From NCBI GenBank assembly GCA_025352795.1, contig JANXSF010000031.1, positions 1 through 44,314 on the forward strand: a stretch of DNA of 44,314 nucleotides, read 5' to 3'. The position numbers and the translations under genes are program-made. The notes below the pieces were generated by a model, which did no database searches, was not told the origin of the DNA, and saw nothing but the letters and a program-made list of their open reading frames with translations. The stretch is from Acidobacteriota bacterium (GTDB taxonomy: Bacteria; Acidobacteriota; Terriglobia; Bryobacterales; Bryobacteraceae). Below are positions 18,401-27,430 of this stretch, piece by piece (the stretch's first letter is position 1; the number at the start of each line of letters is the position of its first letter).

Positions 18401-18508
18401 GCCAATGCCAACAATGGGAAAGCTATGGTCAGGTGCTACGCCGGGAGCTAGCGCTTCAGGCTCCAGCGAATCACCATTTCCTGTTGCCTTGCCCGGATTT
18501 GTAACCAT
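15488..18508 (-). CDS. CheB-CheR fusion with PAS domains
   Basis: A 1,006-residue fusion. Residues 28-215 form a CheB methylesterase without its usual receiver, with catalytic Ser 38 in GIGASAGG, His 67 in VQHLAPD and Asp 159 in GTGSDG. About 230-500 is a CheR methyltransferase ([22 protein letters not shown]; AdoMet site [18 protein letters not shown]-like [12 protein letters not shown]). Residues 665-755 are a coiled coil built of NEEL/NEEM repeats, and two PAS domains follow to about 990. Such proteins methylate and demethylate signalling partners, though no chemoreceptor lies here. The gene precedes and overlaps the hybrid kinase, forming one signalling unit. No good Shine-Dalgarno precedes ATG 18508. 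Confidence 0.93.
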   Translation of the reverse strand: MVTNPGKATGNGDSLEPEALAPGVAPDHSFPIVGIGASAGGLSAFEAFFAGMPTDTDPGMAFVLVQHLAPDYKSILTDLVRRFTHMQVFEVQDGMTVQPNCAYIIPPNRDMAFLNGRLQLMEPASPRGHRLPIDFFFRSLAQDQHERAICIVLSGTGSDGTLGVRAIKGEGGMVMAQNPASTEYDGMPRSAIATGLVDYELPPAEMAAQLISYVARAFGKIPQPAVTAAPQSDSALKMIFVLLRSLTGHDFSLYKPSTIHRRIERRLAVHQIASIQDYLKYSQQTPAEVEALFRDLLIGVTNFFRDPDAFKTLEEQVIPALFADKHPGNVVRVWSAGCSNGEEAYSIAILLAERQANMKRSFTVQVFATDIDSRSIATARVGLYPASIAANISAERLARFFTVEADGSSYRIHKSIRDMLIFSEQDLIKDPPFSKLDLICCRNLMIYMGVELQKKLIPLFHYALNRDGFLFLGNSESVGEFSNLFTVFDRNSKLYQSKSDLHSAQRLALGRFLPPMTAIEAAIPRIAGRTNSAGKLPLRELTEQALLQQLAPASVLVNGQGDILYLYGRTGLYLEPVAGEVGISNVLKMAREGLRRDLTTALHKAASTREMVRCPGLRVKTNGNFTVVDLTVRPLTTTISEVPLFLVILENGPMLHVEQLQHVQAEVESTELDDQRIVALKRELQAKEEYLQTANEELETSNEELKSSNEEMQSVNEELQSTNEEMETSKEELQSLNEELATVNVELQTKVGDLSRVNNDMNNLLAGTGIGTIFVDYQLRILRFTPAVTEITNLILSDVGRPVNHIVSNLVGYDRLVADIHAVLDSLMAKEMEVQTRSGEWFTMRILPYRTIDNMIEGAVITFVNISEIVRTREALRKANDLVRLAVIVRDANDAITMQDLEGFILAWNQGAVRMYGWSEAAALSMNVRDLIPEGLRKQALAMVEQLSRAEILVPYRTQRICKDGTVLDVSMISTALVNADGQIYGIATTERASGSKGLLDAAVPL

Positions 18509-18562
18509 AACTTTTACTTTACTTTAAATGCTCACGGAATGATGGAGTATAGGTACTTTTAG

Positions 18563-19969
18563 CTAAGCCAGCAGCGGCTTCACCACTTCACCATGCACAT
18601 CGGTCAGCCGAAAATAACGACCCTGAAACCGGTACGTCAACTTCTTGTGATCAATCCCTAAACAATGCAGAATTGTGGCATTCAGATCATGCACATGAAC
18701 TGGATCCTTCACAATGTTGTAACTATAATCATCCGTTTCCCCATGTACCACACCGGGCTTTGTTCCACCGCCAGCCATCCACATGGTGAAGCAACGCGGA
18801 TGATGATCGCGCCCATAATCCGATGGCGTCAACCGCCCCTGACAATAAACAGTGCGTCCAAATTCACCACCCCACAGCACCAACGTATCGTCCAACATGC
18901 CCCGCTGTTTTAAATCCTGCACCAGCGCTGCCGATGCCTGATCAGTTTCCTTGCATCGATTCGGCAACCCCTTGGGCAGCCCTCCATGATGATCCCAATC
19001 CCGGTGAAACAGTTGGATGAATCGCACACCACGTTCCGCAAGCCGACGCGCCAGCAGACAATTGGCGGCAAAAGTTCCTGGCTTTCTGGCATCCTCACCG
19101 TATAGATCAAACGTGCTTTGCGGCTCTTTTGAAATGTCCGTCAATTCGGGAACCGATGTCTGCATGCGGAACGCCATTTCATATTGCGCCATCCGCGTTG
19201 ACGTTTCCGGATCACCAAAGTCATCCAGCTTCATTTGATTGATCTGATTCAATGCATCTAAATATTTGCGCCGTGTTTCACCAGAAAATCCTGGAGGGTT
19301 AGATAGGTAAAGCACTGGGTCGCCCACGGAACGGAACTTCACACCCTGATAGCGCGTGGGCAAAAAGCCGCTTCCCCAAAGCCGATCATAAAGTGGTTGA
19401 CCGCCAACTCCCTGGCCCGGTGAAATCATCACCACAAAAGCTGGCAGATCCTGCGTTTCAGCTCCCAAACCATAAGATAACCAGGATCCAATGCTGGGAC
19501 GTCCAGCAATCTGTGCGCCTGTTTGCAGGAACGTAACTGCCGGGTCGTGATTGATCGCTTCCGTGAATAGAGACCGTACAAACGTTAAGTCCCCAGCGAT
19601 TTTCGCGGTATGCGGCAGCAGTTCGCTGATCCACGCGCCCCCTGGTCCATACTGCTTAAATTTGAATTTCGAAGGCACCACCGGAAACGTAGATTGCGAT
19701 GCCGACATGCCCGTCAGCCGTTGCCCATTGCGAATGGATTCCGGCAGTTCCTTACCGGCAAAATCGTTCAGCCTTGGTTTGTAATCGAACAGATCCATTT
19801 GCGATGGTCCGCCCGATTGAAACAGATAAATTACGCGCTTGGCTTTGGGCTCAAAATGTGGCATGCCCGGCAGGCCTTCGGCGTCAAGCAAGTTCGCCAA
19901 CGCGCCAACTCCAACCCCGGTGGCCGCCTTGCCGAATAATGCGCGTCGTGTCATGTGCAGTCTGTGCAT
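18563..19969 (-). CDS. DUF1501 protein with Tat-like leader
   Basis: A 468-residue DUF1501 protein (sulfatase/alkaline-phosphatase-like fold). The N-terminus has a twin-arginine leader, [22 protein letters not shown], so export in folded form is likely. Family blocks seen are [61 protein letters not shown] and [17 protein letters not shown], then the C-terminal [14 protein letters not shown]. His and Asp residues in these blocks could bind metal. ATG 19969 has AAGGA seven bases ahead, inside the end of the upstream gene, whose stop is only 3 bp away. DUF1501 and DUF1549/DUF1553 genes are habitual neighbours in Planctomycetes, Verrucomicrobia and Acidobacteria; their reaction is not established. 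Confidence 0.93.
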   Translation of the reverse strand: MHRLHMTRRALFGKAATGVGVGALANLLDAEGLPGMPHFEPKAKRVIYLFQSGGPSQMDLFDYKPRLNDFAGKELPESIRNGQRLTGMSASQSTFPVVPSKFKFKQYGPGGAWISELLPHTAKIAGDLTFVRSLFTEAINHDPAVTFLQTGAQIAGRPSIGSWLSYGLGAETQDLPAFVVMISPGQGVGGQPLYDRLWGSGFLPTRYQGVKFRSVGDPVLYLSNPPGFSGETRRKYLDALNQINQMKLDDFGDPETSTRMAQYEMAFRMQTSVPELTDISKEPQSTFDLYGEDARKPGTFAANCLLARRLAERGVRFIQLFHRDWDHHGGLPKGLPNRCKETDQASAALVQDLKQRGMLDDTLVLWGGEFGRTVYCQGRLTPSDYGRDHHPRCFTMWMAGGGTKPGVVHGETDDYSYNIVKDPVHVHDLNATILHCLGIDHKKLTYRFQGRYFRLTDVHGEVVKPLLA

Positions 19970-19972
19970 CGG

Positions 19973-22900
19973 CTATTCCTTGGTAATCGCTTCATCCAGA
20001 TTTAAAACCAGGCTGGCCACGCTGGCATAAGCGGCCAACTCTTCTGGCGCAAAGTGTTCGGCCCGTGGCGAATCCCCTTGTTCCAAAAACTTCACCGCCG
20101 CGTCTTTCCTGCCTGCAAACTGACGCTTGAAATCGTCCAGCACGCGGGCCAACACAGTTAGCTCAGCAGCTTTCGGAGACCGCCCCAGCACTTGCTCAAA
20201 GGCAAAGCGCAGGCGACCAGTCTGATCTGGACTGGCCCGCAACATCCGTTCAGCCAGCTTGCGAGATGCTTCCAGGTAAACCACATCATTCATCAGGTTC
20301 AAGGCTTGCAACGGCGTGTTGGTGCGGTTCTCACGAACGGTGCAGGTTTCACGAGTCGGCGAATCAAAGGTCACCATAGAGGGCGGCGCAATGGTGCGCT
20401 TCCAATAGGTGTAAAGACTACGACGATACAACCCTTCGCCCTTGTCTTCTTTATATCCACCGCCACCAGTCAGTTCCTGCCACAACCCTGGCGGCTGATA
20501 AGGCTTCACCGAAGGACCACCCACTTTGTCTACCAGCAACCCGGAAATGGCCAATGAATTGTCGCGCAAGACCTCAGCGGAAAGGCGCAAACGTGGACCA
20601 CGGGCCATCAAACGATTTTCCGGATCCTTAGTGAGTAACTCAGGAGTAACTCGCGACGATTGCCTGTAAGTGTTACTCATCACCATGGTCTTCAGCATGT
20701 GCTTCACGTCCCAACCGCTATCCATGAACTCCACCGCCAACCAGTCCAGCAATTCCGGTTGAGTGGGCCATTCCCCTTGCGAACCGAAATCTTCCACGGT
20801 CTTCACCAGTCCTAAACCAAAGAACATTTGCCAGTAGCGATTCACCTGCACTCGCGCAGTCAATGGGTTTTCACGATCCACCAGCCACTTCGCCAACCCT
20901 AGCCGATTCACAGGCCATTCCGGCTTCAACGCTGGCAGAAACCCTGGCGTGGCGGCAGTCACTTTTTCACCCGGCGCATCATAAGCACCGCGCTTCAATA
21001 GAAAGGCATCGCGTGGGGGACCTTCCTTCATCACCATCACCGTGGGGATGGCTTCGGCATACTTCTTGCGTTCCAATCGCGCAGCAGTTAGATCAAGCTG
21101 TGCCTGTTTGATGGCCGCAGGGGCGTCGCTTTCCAGGAAGCAAAAACGTAGCTTTGCCGATTCTTCTGCGGTGCGGTTTTTAGCGGGAATGCTGGCCAAT
21201 TGTGGGATGGTGCTCAACAGCGGCAGCGTGCTCACTTGTTCTGGTGAAAGCGCCTCTTTATAAATCCGAGCCTCGTCAATCGACCCCTTAAATCTCATGC
21301 CCCCGCCAGCACCAATTCGCACCGGTTGATTCCCGCCGAAGGGAAAAGTAAGTTCATCAAAAAGGATATTCAGTTTCCGCTCCAGTCCATTGACGTACAT
21401 GTGTACACCGGACCCTTTGCGATATCCATCGTAAGTGACGGCCACATGCTGCCACTCTTTCAGCTTCACCGGGTCGGCAGATTCTACACGCAGGCTGATG
21501 TCGGTGTAGCGCAATGTTATGTGCAGTCGCAGCTTGCCATCGATAAGATACAGGCCATACCCGTTGCCTTCCAAGTAATCTTCAGCGCGCGAAATAATGG
21601 CACCCTTGGGAGAGGTCGGGTTGATCCAGGCAGCCAGCGTGAACGGATCAAGGTAATTGAACTTGGCGATTTCATTGCCTTCATCCGTAAACGACTTACC
21701 ATCAAATAGCCGCGCCAGTTTCATCTTGCCTGCAGCAATGGGTAGTTGCCCTTCCACTTTCACCCCGGCTTCTTCCAACGGCTGATGCAACACCTGACCT
21801 GCGGTCAGTTGCCAATCATACCCACTGGTTTTTGAGATGCGCTTTTCCCACTCTTTCTGACTTTTATTCAAGATGTTTGTGAGCCCCTGCCAATGCTGTT
21901 CTGAAGCTACGACCTTGGCATCCAATTGACTCAACCGATCGCTCATCTCTTTTGTTGGCGCAGGCAGGAACGGCTCTTCGTTTCCAAAGTTATACACCAG
22001 ACCACGCTCCGGCAAGTTGTTGTAGAAGGCGAACATTTGATAAAACTCTTTCTGCTTCATCGGATCGTACTTATGATCATGACAACGGGCACACCCGAAG
22101 GTCAGCCCCATCCACACAGTAGAAGTGGTTTCCACACGATCAGCAACATACTCAGTGCGGAATTCTTCTTCCACAATGCCGCCTTCCGCGCTGGTGCGGT
22201 GGTTACGATGAAAGGCAGTAGCAATTTTTTGATCCAGGCTCGCATTGGGCAGCAAGTCGCCTGCAATTTGTTCCACAGTGAAACGGTCAAAAGGCATGTT
22301 GGTTTGATATGCGTTAATGACCCAATCGCGCCAACGCCACATACTGCGCACGCCATCCGATTGATAACCGTTGGTATCGGCATAACGCGCCGCTTCCAGC
22401 CATCGAATGGCCATCCGCTCTGCGTAACGTGTGCTGCCTAAGAGTCGATCTACCAGACTTTCATAAGCCTTTGGCGACTCGTCATTCACAAAGGCGTCGA
22501 TCTCTGTTGGAGTGGGAGCAATGCCCGTTAAATCCAGCGTGACCCGCCGAGCCAGCGTCCGCCTTTCAGCTTCAGGGGAAACGGTCAATTTCTCACGATC
22601 CAAGCGGGCCAGCACAAATGCATCAATCGGATTGCGCACCCAATCAGGACGCGAAACGGCAGGGGCTGAGGGCCTCTTCGGCGCAATAAAGGCCCAATGA
22701 TTTTGGTAGACGGCACCCTCGCTGATCCACTGTCGGATCAACTGGATTTCGTTATTGGTAAGTTTGTCATGCCCGGCATAAGCGGGCGGCATGCGTAGCG
22801 TTTTGCTATCGGAAGTAATGCGACGAAATAGTTCGCTTGCGGTGACGTCACCAGGAACAATAGCAAAGCGGCCTTTGCCTAAATCCTGTTTGGCGGAAGT

Positions 22901-23053
22901 CTCTACGTCCAGCCGCATCTTCGTTTTGCGATTCCCGGCATCGGGTCCATGGCAGGCAAAGCAACGGTCAGAAAGGATGGGTCGTATGTCGCGATTGAAT
23001 TCGAGTGCGGGCAGCGGAAGGGAAAGTAAGACGAAGAACGTGAAGCGGAGCAT
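19973..23053 (-). CDS. PSD1-cytochrome / DUF1549 / LamG / DUF1553 protein
   Basis: A 1,026-residue exported protein with a short signal peptide (MLRFTFFVLLSLPLPA). Residues 18-115 are a Planctomycete-type cytochrome c domain with haem site CFACH (C31, C34, H35) and a possible Met ligand in LRMPP. DUF1549 covers about 140-360 (MAIRWLEAARYADTNGYQ, IAGDLLPN, CARCHDHKYDP, the last a second CxxCH). A LamG-like beta sandwich covers about 440-620 (FTLAAWINP, WQHVAVTYDGY), and DUF1553 about 710-990 (NRYWQMFFGLGLV, SNTYRQSS, TPLQALNLMND). Two CxxCH sites and a carbohydrate-binding-like domain suggest oxidative work on external glycans, but no activity is established. Coupled to the DUF1501 gene. Confidence 0.93.
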   Translation of the reverse strand: MLRFTFFVLLSLPLPALEFNRDIRPILSDRCFACHGPDAGNRKTKMRLDVETSAKQDLGKGRFAIVPGDVTASELFRRITSDSKTLRMPPAYAGHDKLTNNEIQLIRQWISEGAVYQNHWAFIAPKRPSAPAVSRPDWVRNPIDAFVLARLDREKLTVSPEAERRTLARRVTLDLTGIAPTPTEIDAFVNDESPKAYESLVDRLLGSTRYAERMAIRWLEAARYADTNGYQSDGVRSMWRWRDWVINAYQTNMPFDRFTVEQIAGDLLPNASLDQKIATAFHRNHRTSAEGGIVEEEFRTEYVADRVETTSTVWMGLTFGCARCHDHKYDPMKQKEFYQMFAFYNNLPERGLVYNFGNEEPFLPAPTKEMSDRLSQLDAKVVASEQHWQGLTNILNKSQKEWEKRISKTSGYDWQLTAGQVLHQPLEEAGVKVEGQLPIAAGKMKLARLFDGKSFTDEGNEIAKFNYLDPFTLAAWINPTSPKGAIISRAEDYLEGNGYGLYLIDGKLRLHITLRYTDISLRVESADPVKLKEWQHVAVTYDGYRKGSGVHMYVNGLERKLNILFDELTFPFGGNQPVRIGAGGGMRFKGSIDEARIYKEALSPEQVSTLPLLSTIPQLASIPAKNRTAEESAKLRFCFLESDAPAAIKQAQLDLTAARLERKKYAEAIPTVMVMKEGPPRDAFLLKRGAYDAPGEKVTAATPGFLPALKPEWPVNRLGLAKWLVDRENPLTARVQVNRYWQMFFGLGLVKTVEDFGSQGEWPTQPELLDWLAVEFMDSGWDVKHMLKTMVMSNTYRQSSRVTPELLTKDPENRLMARGPRLRLSAEVLRDNSLAISGLLVDKVGGPSVKPYQPPGLWQELTGGGGYKEDKGEGLYRRSLYTYWKRTIAPPSMVTFDSPTRETCTVRENRTNTPLQALNLMNDVVYLEASRKLAERMLRASPDQTGRLRFAFEQVLGRSPKAAELTVLARVLDDFKRQFAGRKDAAVKFLEQGDSPRAEHFAPEELAAYASVASLVLNLDEAITKE

Positions 23054-23072
23054 CCACTAGAATTCTATCGCA

Positions 23073-23453
23073 CTAAAGCTTTTGAGCCCCCGCAACCTTA
23101 CCCAGGCTGCGGTCAAACGTGCTCAACGGCAAATGTCCCGATTTTCGAGCCAACTCCACCATTAGGCAATCCGAAAATCCCAATGCTGGCTTTGCCCGAA
23201 AAGTAACCAATGCTGCGGCCACCATGTCGGCATCCTGAAAAGTCAGGTCTTTGTGGTTTAACAGCATCTCTATCACTTTCACTTGCCGAGGCTCGTCAAA
23301 ATCATAGACACTTTCAAGCACCCAGATAGCCTCAGCAATCGCCAGCACGGATACCCAAGCTCCCTTGCTAACAAATACATCTGCGGCGGCCACTTGCTGA
23401 GGATCGTCCCTGGTTATCAATCGCACCAGGACGTTTGTATCAACTGCGCGCAT
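23073..23453 (-). CDS. vapC: PIN-domain toxin (VapC type)
   Basis: A 126-residue PIN-domain protein, the fold of VapC ribonuclease toxins. The acidic site is intact: Asp 5 in AVDTNVLVRLI, Glu in SVLAIAEAIWVLE, Asp in GFSDCLMVELAR, and Asp in LSTFDRSL. Length is typical. The start overlaps the antitoxin gene by 14 bp, so translation is coupled. The substrate RNA cannot be told from sequence; known VapC proteins cut initiator tRNA or the sarcin-ricin loop. Confidence 0.92.
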   Translation of the reverse strand: MRAVDTNVLVRLITRDDPQQVAAADVFVSKGAWVSVLAIAEAIWVLESVYDFDEPRQVKVIEMLLNHKDLTFQDADMVAAALVTFRAKPALGFSDCLMVELARKSGHLPLSTFDRSLGKVAGAQKL

Positions 23454-23718
23454 ATCGCATTCGAACTCGTTGCCTGATGCCTTCTTTCAGATCAGCAAGA
23501 GTTCGAGGCTTCGGCGGATTGTCTGCGAACAAAGCCCGATGGATATCTTCAGAGCTAAATTGACCGACACGCCGTACAACCATTTTCTCTCCATCCTCTT
23601 CCCATTCAAGAATGGATCCCGGGCCGATACCAAGTTTCCGTCGTACATCTTTTGGGACGGAGATTTGACCTTGAGCCGTAACTTTTGAGAGTGCGAGTGC
23701 GACTGCTGCTTGTGCCAT
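23440..23718 (-). CDS. vapB: AbrB/SpoVT-type antitoxin
   Basis: A swapped-hairpin AbrB/MazE antitoxin of 92 residues from ATG 23718. The DNA-binding part is LSKVTAQGQISVPKDVRRKLGI followed by GSILEWEEDGEKMVVRR. The C-terminal 40 residues (SSEDIHRALF, PKPRTLADLKEGI) form the usual toxin-embracing tail. A GTG at 23748 in frame would add ten residues. I prefer 23718 because promoter-like boxes at 23726-23753 would then place the transcript start almost at the ATG, giving a leaderless or near-leaderless message. It probably represses its own promoter, as such antitoxins do. Confidence 0.88.
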   Translation of the reverse strand: MAQAAVALALSKVTAQGQISVPKDVRRKLGIGPGSILEWEEDGEKMVVRRVGQFSSEDIHRALFADNPPKPRTLADLKEGIRQRVRMRYARS

Positions 23719-23725
23719 CCCTTTA

Positions 23726-23753
23726 ATATTACCACGGTAATGAGCCACCTCAA
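23726..23753 (-). promoter_or_regulatory. Probable vapBC promoter
   Basis: On the minus strand TTGAGG (23748-23753), 16 bases, then TAATAT (23726-23731): four of six matches in each box. Transcription would begin within a few bases of the antitoxin ATG at 23718, implying a leaderless message. Confidence 0.45.
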
Positions 23754-23795
23754 AGCATTTCTTTCCTACCCAGGATGATTTATCCGCAGAGTACG

Positions 23796-23823
23796 TTGTG
23801 CATGTTCTGAAAAGGTATATAAT
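23796..23823 (+). promoter_or_regulatory. Promoter of the TonB-dependent receptor gene
   Basis: TTGTGC (23796-23801), a 16-base spacer and a perfect TATAAT (23818-23823) lie 67 bases before the receptor's ATG. The leader that follows contains an inverted repeat GGACA-N5-TGTCC (23854-23868), a possible operator or small hairpin, and then the Shine-Dalgarno GGGAGG at 23881-23886. Confidence 0.6.
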
Positions 23824-23890
23824 ATCGATACAGTTCGCACATTTGAGCTTCTAGGACAAAGTGTGTCCAATACAACCTTAGGGAGGTTTC

Positions 23891-26800
23891 ATGCGTCAAA
23901 GTCTACGCAGCGGGGCAATGCTTTTTGCTCTTTTTCTCGCTTTCAGTTCATCGGTATTTAGTCAGACACTCGGTGACATTTCCGGTGAAGTCCACGATCA
24001 GCAAGGCGCGGCCATCGCCGGGGCTGCTGTCACTCTTACCAACCAATCAACAGGCGCCAGCCGTTCCACAATTTCAAACGACGGTGGTGGTTATGCGTTC
24101 CCAGCATTGCAACCCGGTCTTTACTCGGTGAAAACAGAGAAAACCGGCTTCAAAGCAAACATTGAAAAAGACATTGAAGTTCAAGTACAGTCCAACATCC
24201 GCAAGGATTTTTCCTTAACTCTGGGTGCAGTTTCAGAAACGATTGAAGTAAGTGCCTCCGCCGCCGCACTACAAACCGAGAATGCCACAGTTGGCACGGT
24301 TGTAGAACAGAAACGGATTGTGGAATTGCCTATCAATGGTCGCAATTACCTTTCTTTAGCGGGCTTGGCTCCCAACGTGAGCTTCGGCTTCCCCAGCGCA
24401 GGACAGGCCGATGGAAGGCAGGGTGGCGACCGTGCTAATCAGAACATTTCGGTTTCCGGTCAACGCAACAATTTTAACCGCTTTACGCTTGACGGTGTAG
24501 AAAACACAGATCCCAACTTTAACACCTACGTTATTTTTCCATCAGCCGAAGCGCTTCAGGAATTTAAGGTGCAGACCGGTGTTTACCCCGCCGAATTCGG
24601 TCGTGGTGCAACACAGATTAACGTATCCACCAAAGGTGGCGGCAACATTTTCCATGGTGCGGCGTATGAGTTTCTTCGCAACGAAAAGCTGGATGCAAAA
24701 AACTATCGTTTCGCCGGTCCGGAACGTGTTAAAGATCCCTTCAAGTGGAATCAATTTGGCTTTACTCTTAGCGGACCAGTGATCATTCCTAAAATCTTCA
24801 ATGGGAAAAACAAACTGTTCTTCATGTCAAACTACGAATGGTTCCGCCAACGTCGCAATGTGGTTGGCACGTACTCATTACCTTCGACAGCTATGCGTGG
24901 AGGCAACTTTAATGAAGTGGCAGCCGGTATTTACGATCCACTCACCCGCCGAGTGACCACCGATAACGGAATCAATTTCACCACAGCCACTCCATTCCCA
25001 GGAAACATCATTCCCCAGGGCCGCCTAAATGGAAGTTCCGTCAAGCTGCTTGAGTTCTATCCTGCTCCTAACCTGCCCGGCAATGGTCTGCGAAACAACC
25101 ACGTTATCTCGCTGGGAAGGCCGGTGAATAAGGATCAATTCATTCAACGCTTCGACTTCGTTGAATCCTCTAAGTCCAACTGGTTTGGACGCTACAGCAA
25201 GAGCGAAGAAAATCAGATCAACGAAAATCTGTTCCTCAATGGCGAAGCAATCATCACCAACGCATCGCAATGGATGTTCTCCAACACACGCGTTATCACC
25301 AACGCTTTGGTGAATGAGTTCCGCTTCGGCTACACCAAGTTCTACAACACAACTGGCCCGCAATTGGCCTTTTCACGGGATGTGGTTGGCTCACTGGGCA
25401 TCACTGGCCTGGCCAGCGGACCTCCTGTGCAATGGGGCATTCCATCTGTCTCCATTGACCAATTCTCCGGATTCGGCAACTCCTCTGAAGGACCGTACGA
25501 AAATAACAATTCCGCCATGCAGTTCATCAACAACGTGAGCTGGATCCGCGGCAAGCACAACATCAAGGTTGGCGGCGAGTTCCGGCGCGATTCCTATAAC
25601 CAGGTGGGCAACCAGTTTGCCCGTGGCCAATTCACCTTCATCACAACTTCCACCAATAGCTTCCAGTTGAACGCTGCTCGCACTGGTGCCGTGGCTTTCG
25701 GCGGATTGAGCTTCGCCGATTATATGCTGGGGCAGATCAACCAATCTGAAGCAGCCGTTTCTATTGCTAAAGGCACTTTCCGAGCCACTGGAATGGCGTT
25801 CTATTTTGATGATTCCTGGCGTATTAAATCGAACCTCACTTTAAGCCTTGGCCTGCGCTACGAAAACACACCGCCTTGGGAAGATCAAACCGGCACATTG
25901 TTTAATGGGATTGTCCCCAACGACATCCGCCCCACAGACTTCCGCAATGCTCCAGTGGCTGACATCAACCTGCACCCCTACTTCCTGCGGCAAGGTGCGA
26001 AACGCACAGATTGCTATGAAGGCATCAGCCTTCGTTGGATCAAGTCCCCCAACACCACTTACCCAGTAGTTCCACAGGTGAAGTGCGACGGCAGCCTGGG
26101 CAACCGCCTGGTTGGCCGCGATAACAACGATTGGGCACCTCGTTTAGGCATAAGCTATCAAGTCAATTCAAAGACAGTGGTCCGCGCTGGTGCTGGTGTT
26201 TTCTACAGCCAGGACACAGGTAATCCGCGATTCGACATGTCTCGGAACCTGGCCGGTCGTCTTCGCTCTAATGCTGACACCCTGGCTCCGAATCTAACTT
26301 GGGCTAACTCGCTATCCAGCATTGCCGGTGGCACCGCTGGCGTGGCAACGCCTTACACGTTCGCCAACCCTTACGACCGCCGCACGCCGATTTCCATGCA
26401 GTACACGCTCAACGTGCAACGGGAACTTTCTGGCGGCATGGTTGCTGAAGTTGGGTATGTTGGCAGCGTTAGCCATCACCTGGAAGGTCTGCGCGCTGTG
26501 AACGAATCGTTACCCGCACCCCGCGCACTCGGTATTGCTGAACGACTCCGCGCTCCATTCCCTGAGTTCGGTCGAATTCAGTTGGTCGATAATGGCGGCA
26601 ACGGCAATTATAATTCGCTTGGCGCCAAACTTACCAAACGCTATGCGCAGGGGCTCACTTATTTAATGAGCTACACCTGGTCTAAATCCATCGATACGTC
26701 GTCGGCAATTCGTAACCAAGGTGGCGACACACTGTTCCCGCAGAACAGCTATTGCCGCGCTTGCGAACGCGCCCGGTCTAGTTTCGACGTCTCGCAACGC

Positions 26801-27367
26801 TTTGTTACTTCCGTTCAGTATGAACTTCCTTTCGGAAGAGGAAAGAAGATAGGGGTGGAAAACAAAGTAGCGGATGCAGTGATTGGAGGTTGGGAACTGG
26901 GCAGCATCATCACGCTGCAAAGCGGTTTCCCGATGACCATCACGCAAAGTGGCGACCCTTCAAACACCGGCGGCCAATTTGACCGTCCCAATGCCACCGG
27001 CCTCAAACCGGAACTGCCACGTGGCCAACAGGACCCCCAACGGTTCTTCAATACACTAGCATTCAGTCGGACTCCAGACGGTAGCTTCGGTAATGTTGGT
27101 CGCAATACGCTCAGTTCACCTGGCATCATTGGATGGGACTTCATCTTGCTGAAGAACTTCAAATTGCCCTACAGCGACAACCATAAGCTTCAGTTCCGGT
27201 TTGAGGCCTTTAACTTGCCCAATCATCCCAACTGGGGCAATCCTGACAATAACCTAAACAGTGGGCCCGTCAATGCCACGACTGGCCTTGGTGCTAACTT
27301 CGGAACCATCACAGGCGTCCGCACAAACATGCGTAACTTGCAGCTTGCTTTGCGGTATACCTTCTAA
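23891..27367 (+). CDS. Oar-like TonB-dependent outer-membrane receptor
   Basis: A 1,158-residue outer-membrane protein. A signal peptide (GAMLFALFLAFSSSVFSQ) is followed by a carboxypeptidase-regulatory-like beta sandwich at about 28-112 (ISGEVHDQQGAAIAGAAVTL). The plug domain covers about 115-245 (VVEQKRIVELPINGRNYLSL, FTLDGVENTDP). A long beta barrel follows and closes with ALRYTF, whose terminal Phe suits recognition by BamA. The plug phrase ELPINGRNY and the barrel's LPFGRGKK with SIITLQSGFP are characteristic of the large acidobacterial receptor family. Ligands are unknown; oligosaccharides or peptides are likely for relatives. Strong Shine-Dalgarno, own promoter and own terminator make it a single-gene unit. 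No TonB partner genes are nearby. Confidence 0.95.
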   Translation: MRQSLRSGAMLFALFLAFSSSVFSQTLGDISGEVHDQQGAAIAGAAVTLTNQSTGASRSTISNDGGGYAFPALQPGLYSVKTEKTGFKANIEKDIEVQVQSNIRKDFSLTLGAVSETIEVSASAAALQTENATVGTVVEQKRIVELPINGRNYLSLAGLAPNVSFGFPSAGQADGRQGGDRANQNISVSGQRNNFNRFTLDGVENTDPNFNTYVIFPSAEALQEFKVQTGVYPAEFGRGATQINVSTKGGGNIFHGAAYEFLRNEKLDAKNYRFAGPERVKDPFKWNQFGFTLSGPVIIPKIFNGKNKLFFMSNYEWFRQRRNVVGTYSLPSTAMRGGNFNEVAAGIYDPLTRRVTTDNGINFTTATPFPGNIIPQGRLNGSSVKLLEFYPAPNLPGNGLRNNHVISLGRPVNKDQFIQRFDFVESSKSNWFGRYSKSEENQINENLFLNGEAIITNASQWMFSNTRVITNALVNEFRFGYTKFYNTTGPQLAFSRDVVGSLGITGLASGPPVQWGIPSVSIDQFSGFGNSSEGPYENNNSAMQFINNVSWIRGKHNIKVGGEFRRDSYNQVGNQFARGQFTFITTSTNSFQLNAARTGAVAFGGLSFADYMLGQINQSEAAVSIAKGTFRATGMAFYFDDSWRIKSNLTLSLGLRYENTPPWEDQTGTLFNGIVPNDIRPTDFRNAPVADINLHPYFLRQGAKRTDCYEGISLRWIKSPNTTYPVVPQVKCDGSLGNRLVGRDNNDWAPRLGISYQVNSKTVVRAGAGVFYSQDTGNPRFDMSRNLAGRLRSNADTLAPNLTWANSLSSIAGGTAGVATPYTFANPYDRRTPISMQYTLNVQRELSGGMVAEVGYVGSVSHHLEGLRAVNESLPAPRALGIAERLRAPFPEFGRIQLVDNGGNGNYNSLGAKLTKRYAQGLTYLMSYTWSKSIDTSSAIRNQGGDTLFPQNSYCRACERARSSFDVSQRFVTSVQYELPFGRGKKIGVENKVADAVIGGWELGSIITLQSGFPMTITQSGDPSNTGGQFDRPNATGLKPELPRGQQDPQRFFNTLAFSRTPDGSFGNVGRNTLSSPGIIGWDFILLKNFKLPYSDNHKLQFRFEAFNLPNHPNWGNPDNNLNSGPVNATTGLGANFGTITGVRTNMRNLQLALRYTF

Positions 27368-27390
27368 GTTAATTAGTTTTTAGCTATGCA

Positions 27391-27420
27391 AAAATGCCGC
27401 CCGCAAGGGCGGCATTTTTT
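27391..27420. terminator. Intrinsic terminator after the receptor gene
   Basis: A perfect nine-pair GC-rich stem (27394-27402 with 27407-27415), loop GCAA, is followed by T residues and preceded by A residues. It ends the receptor transcript 25 bp after its stop and, because of the A run on the other side, can also stop the convergent glycosyltransferase message. Confidence 0.93.
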
Positions 27421-27430
27421 GTTGTCTGAA

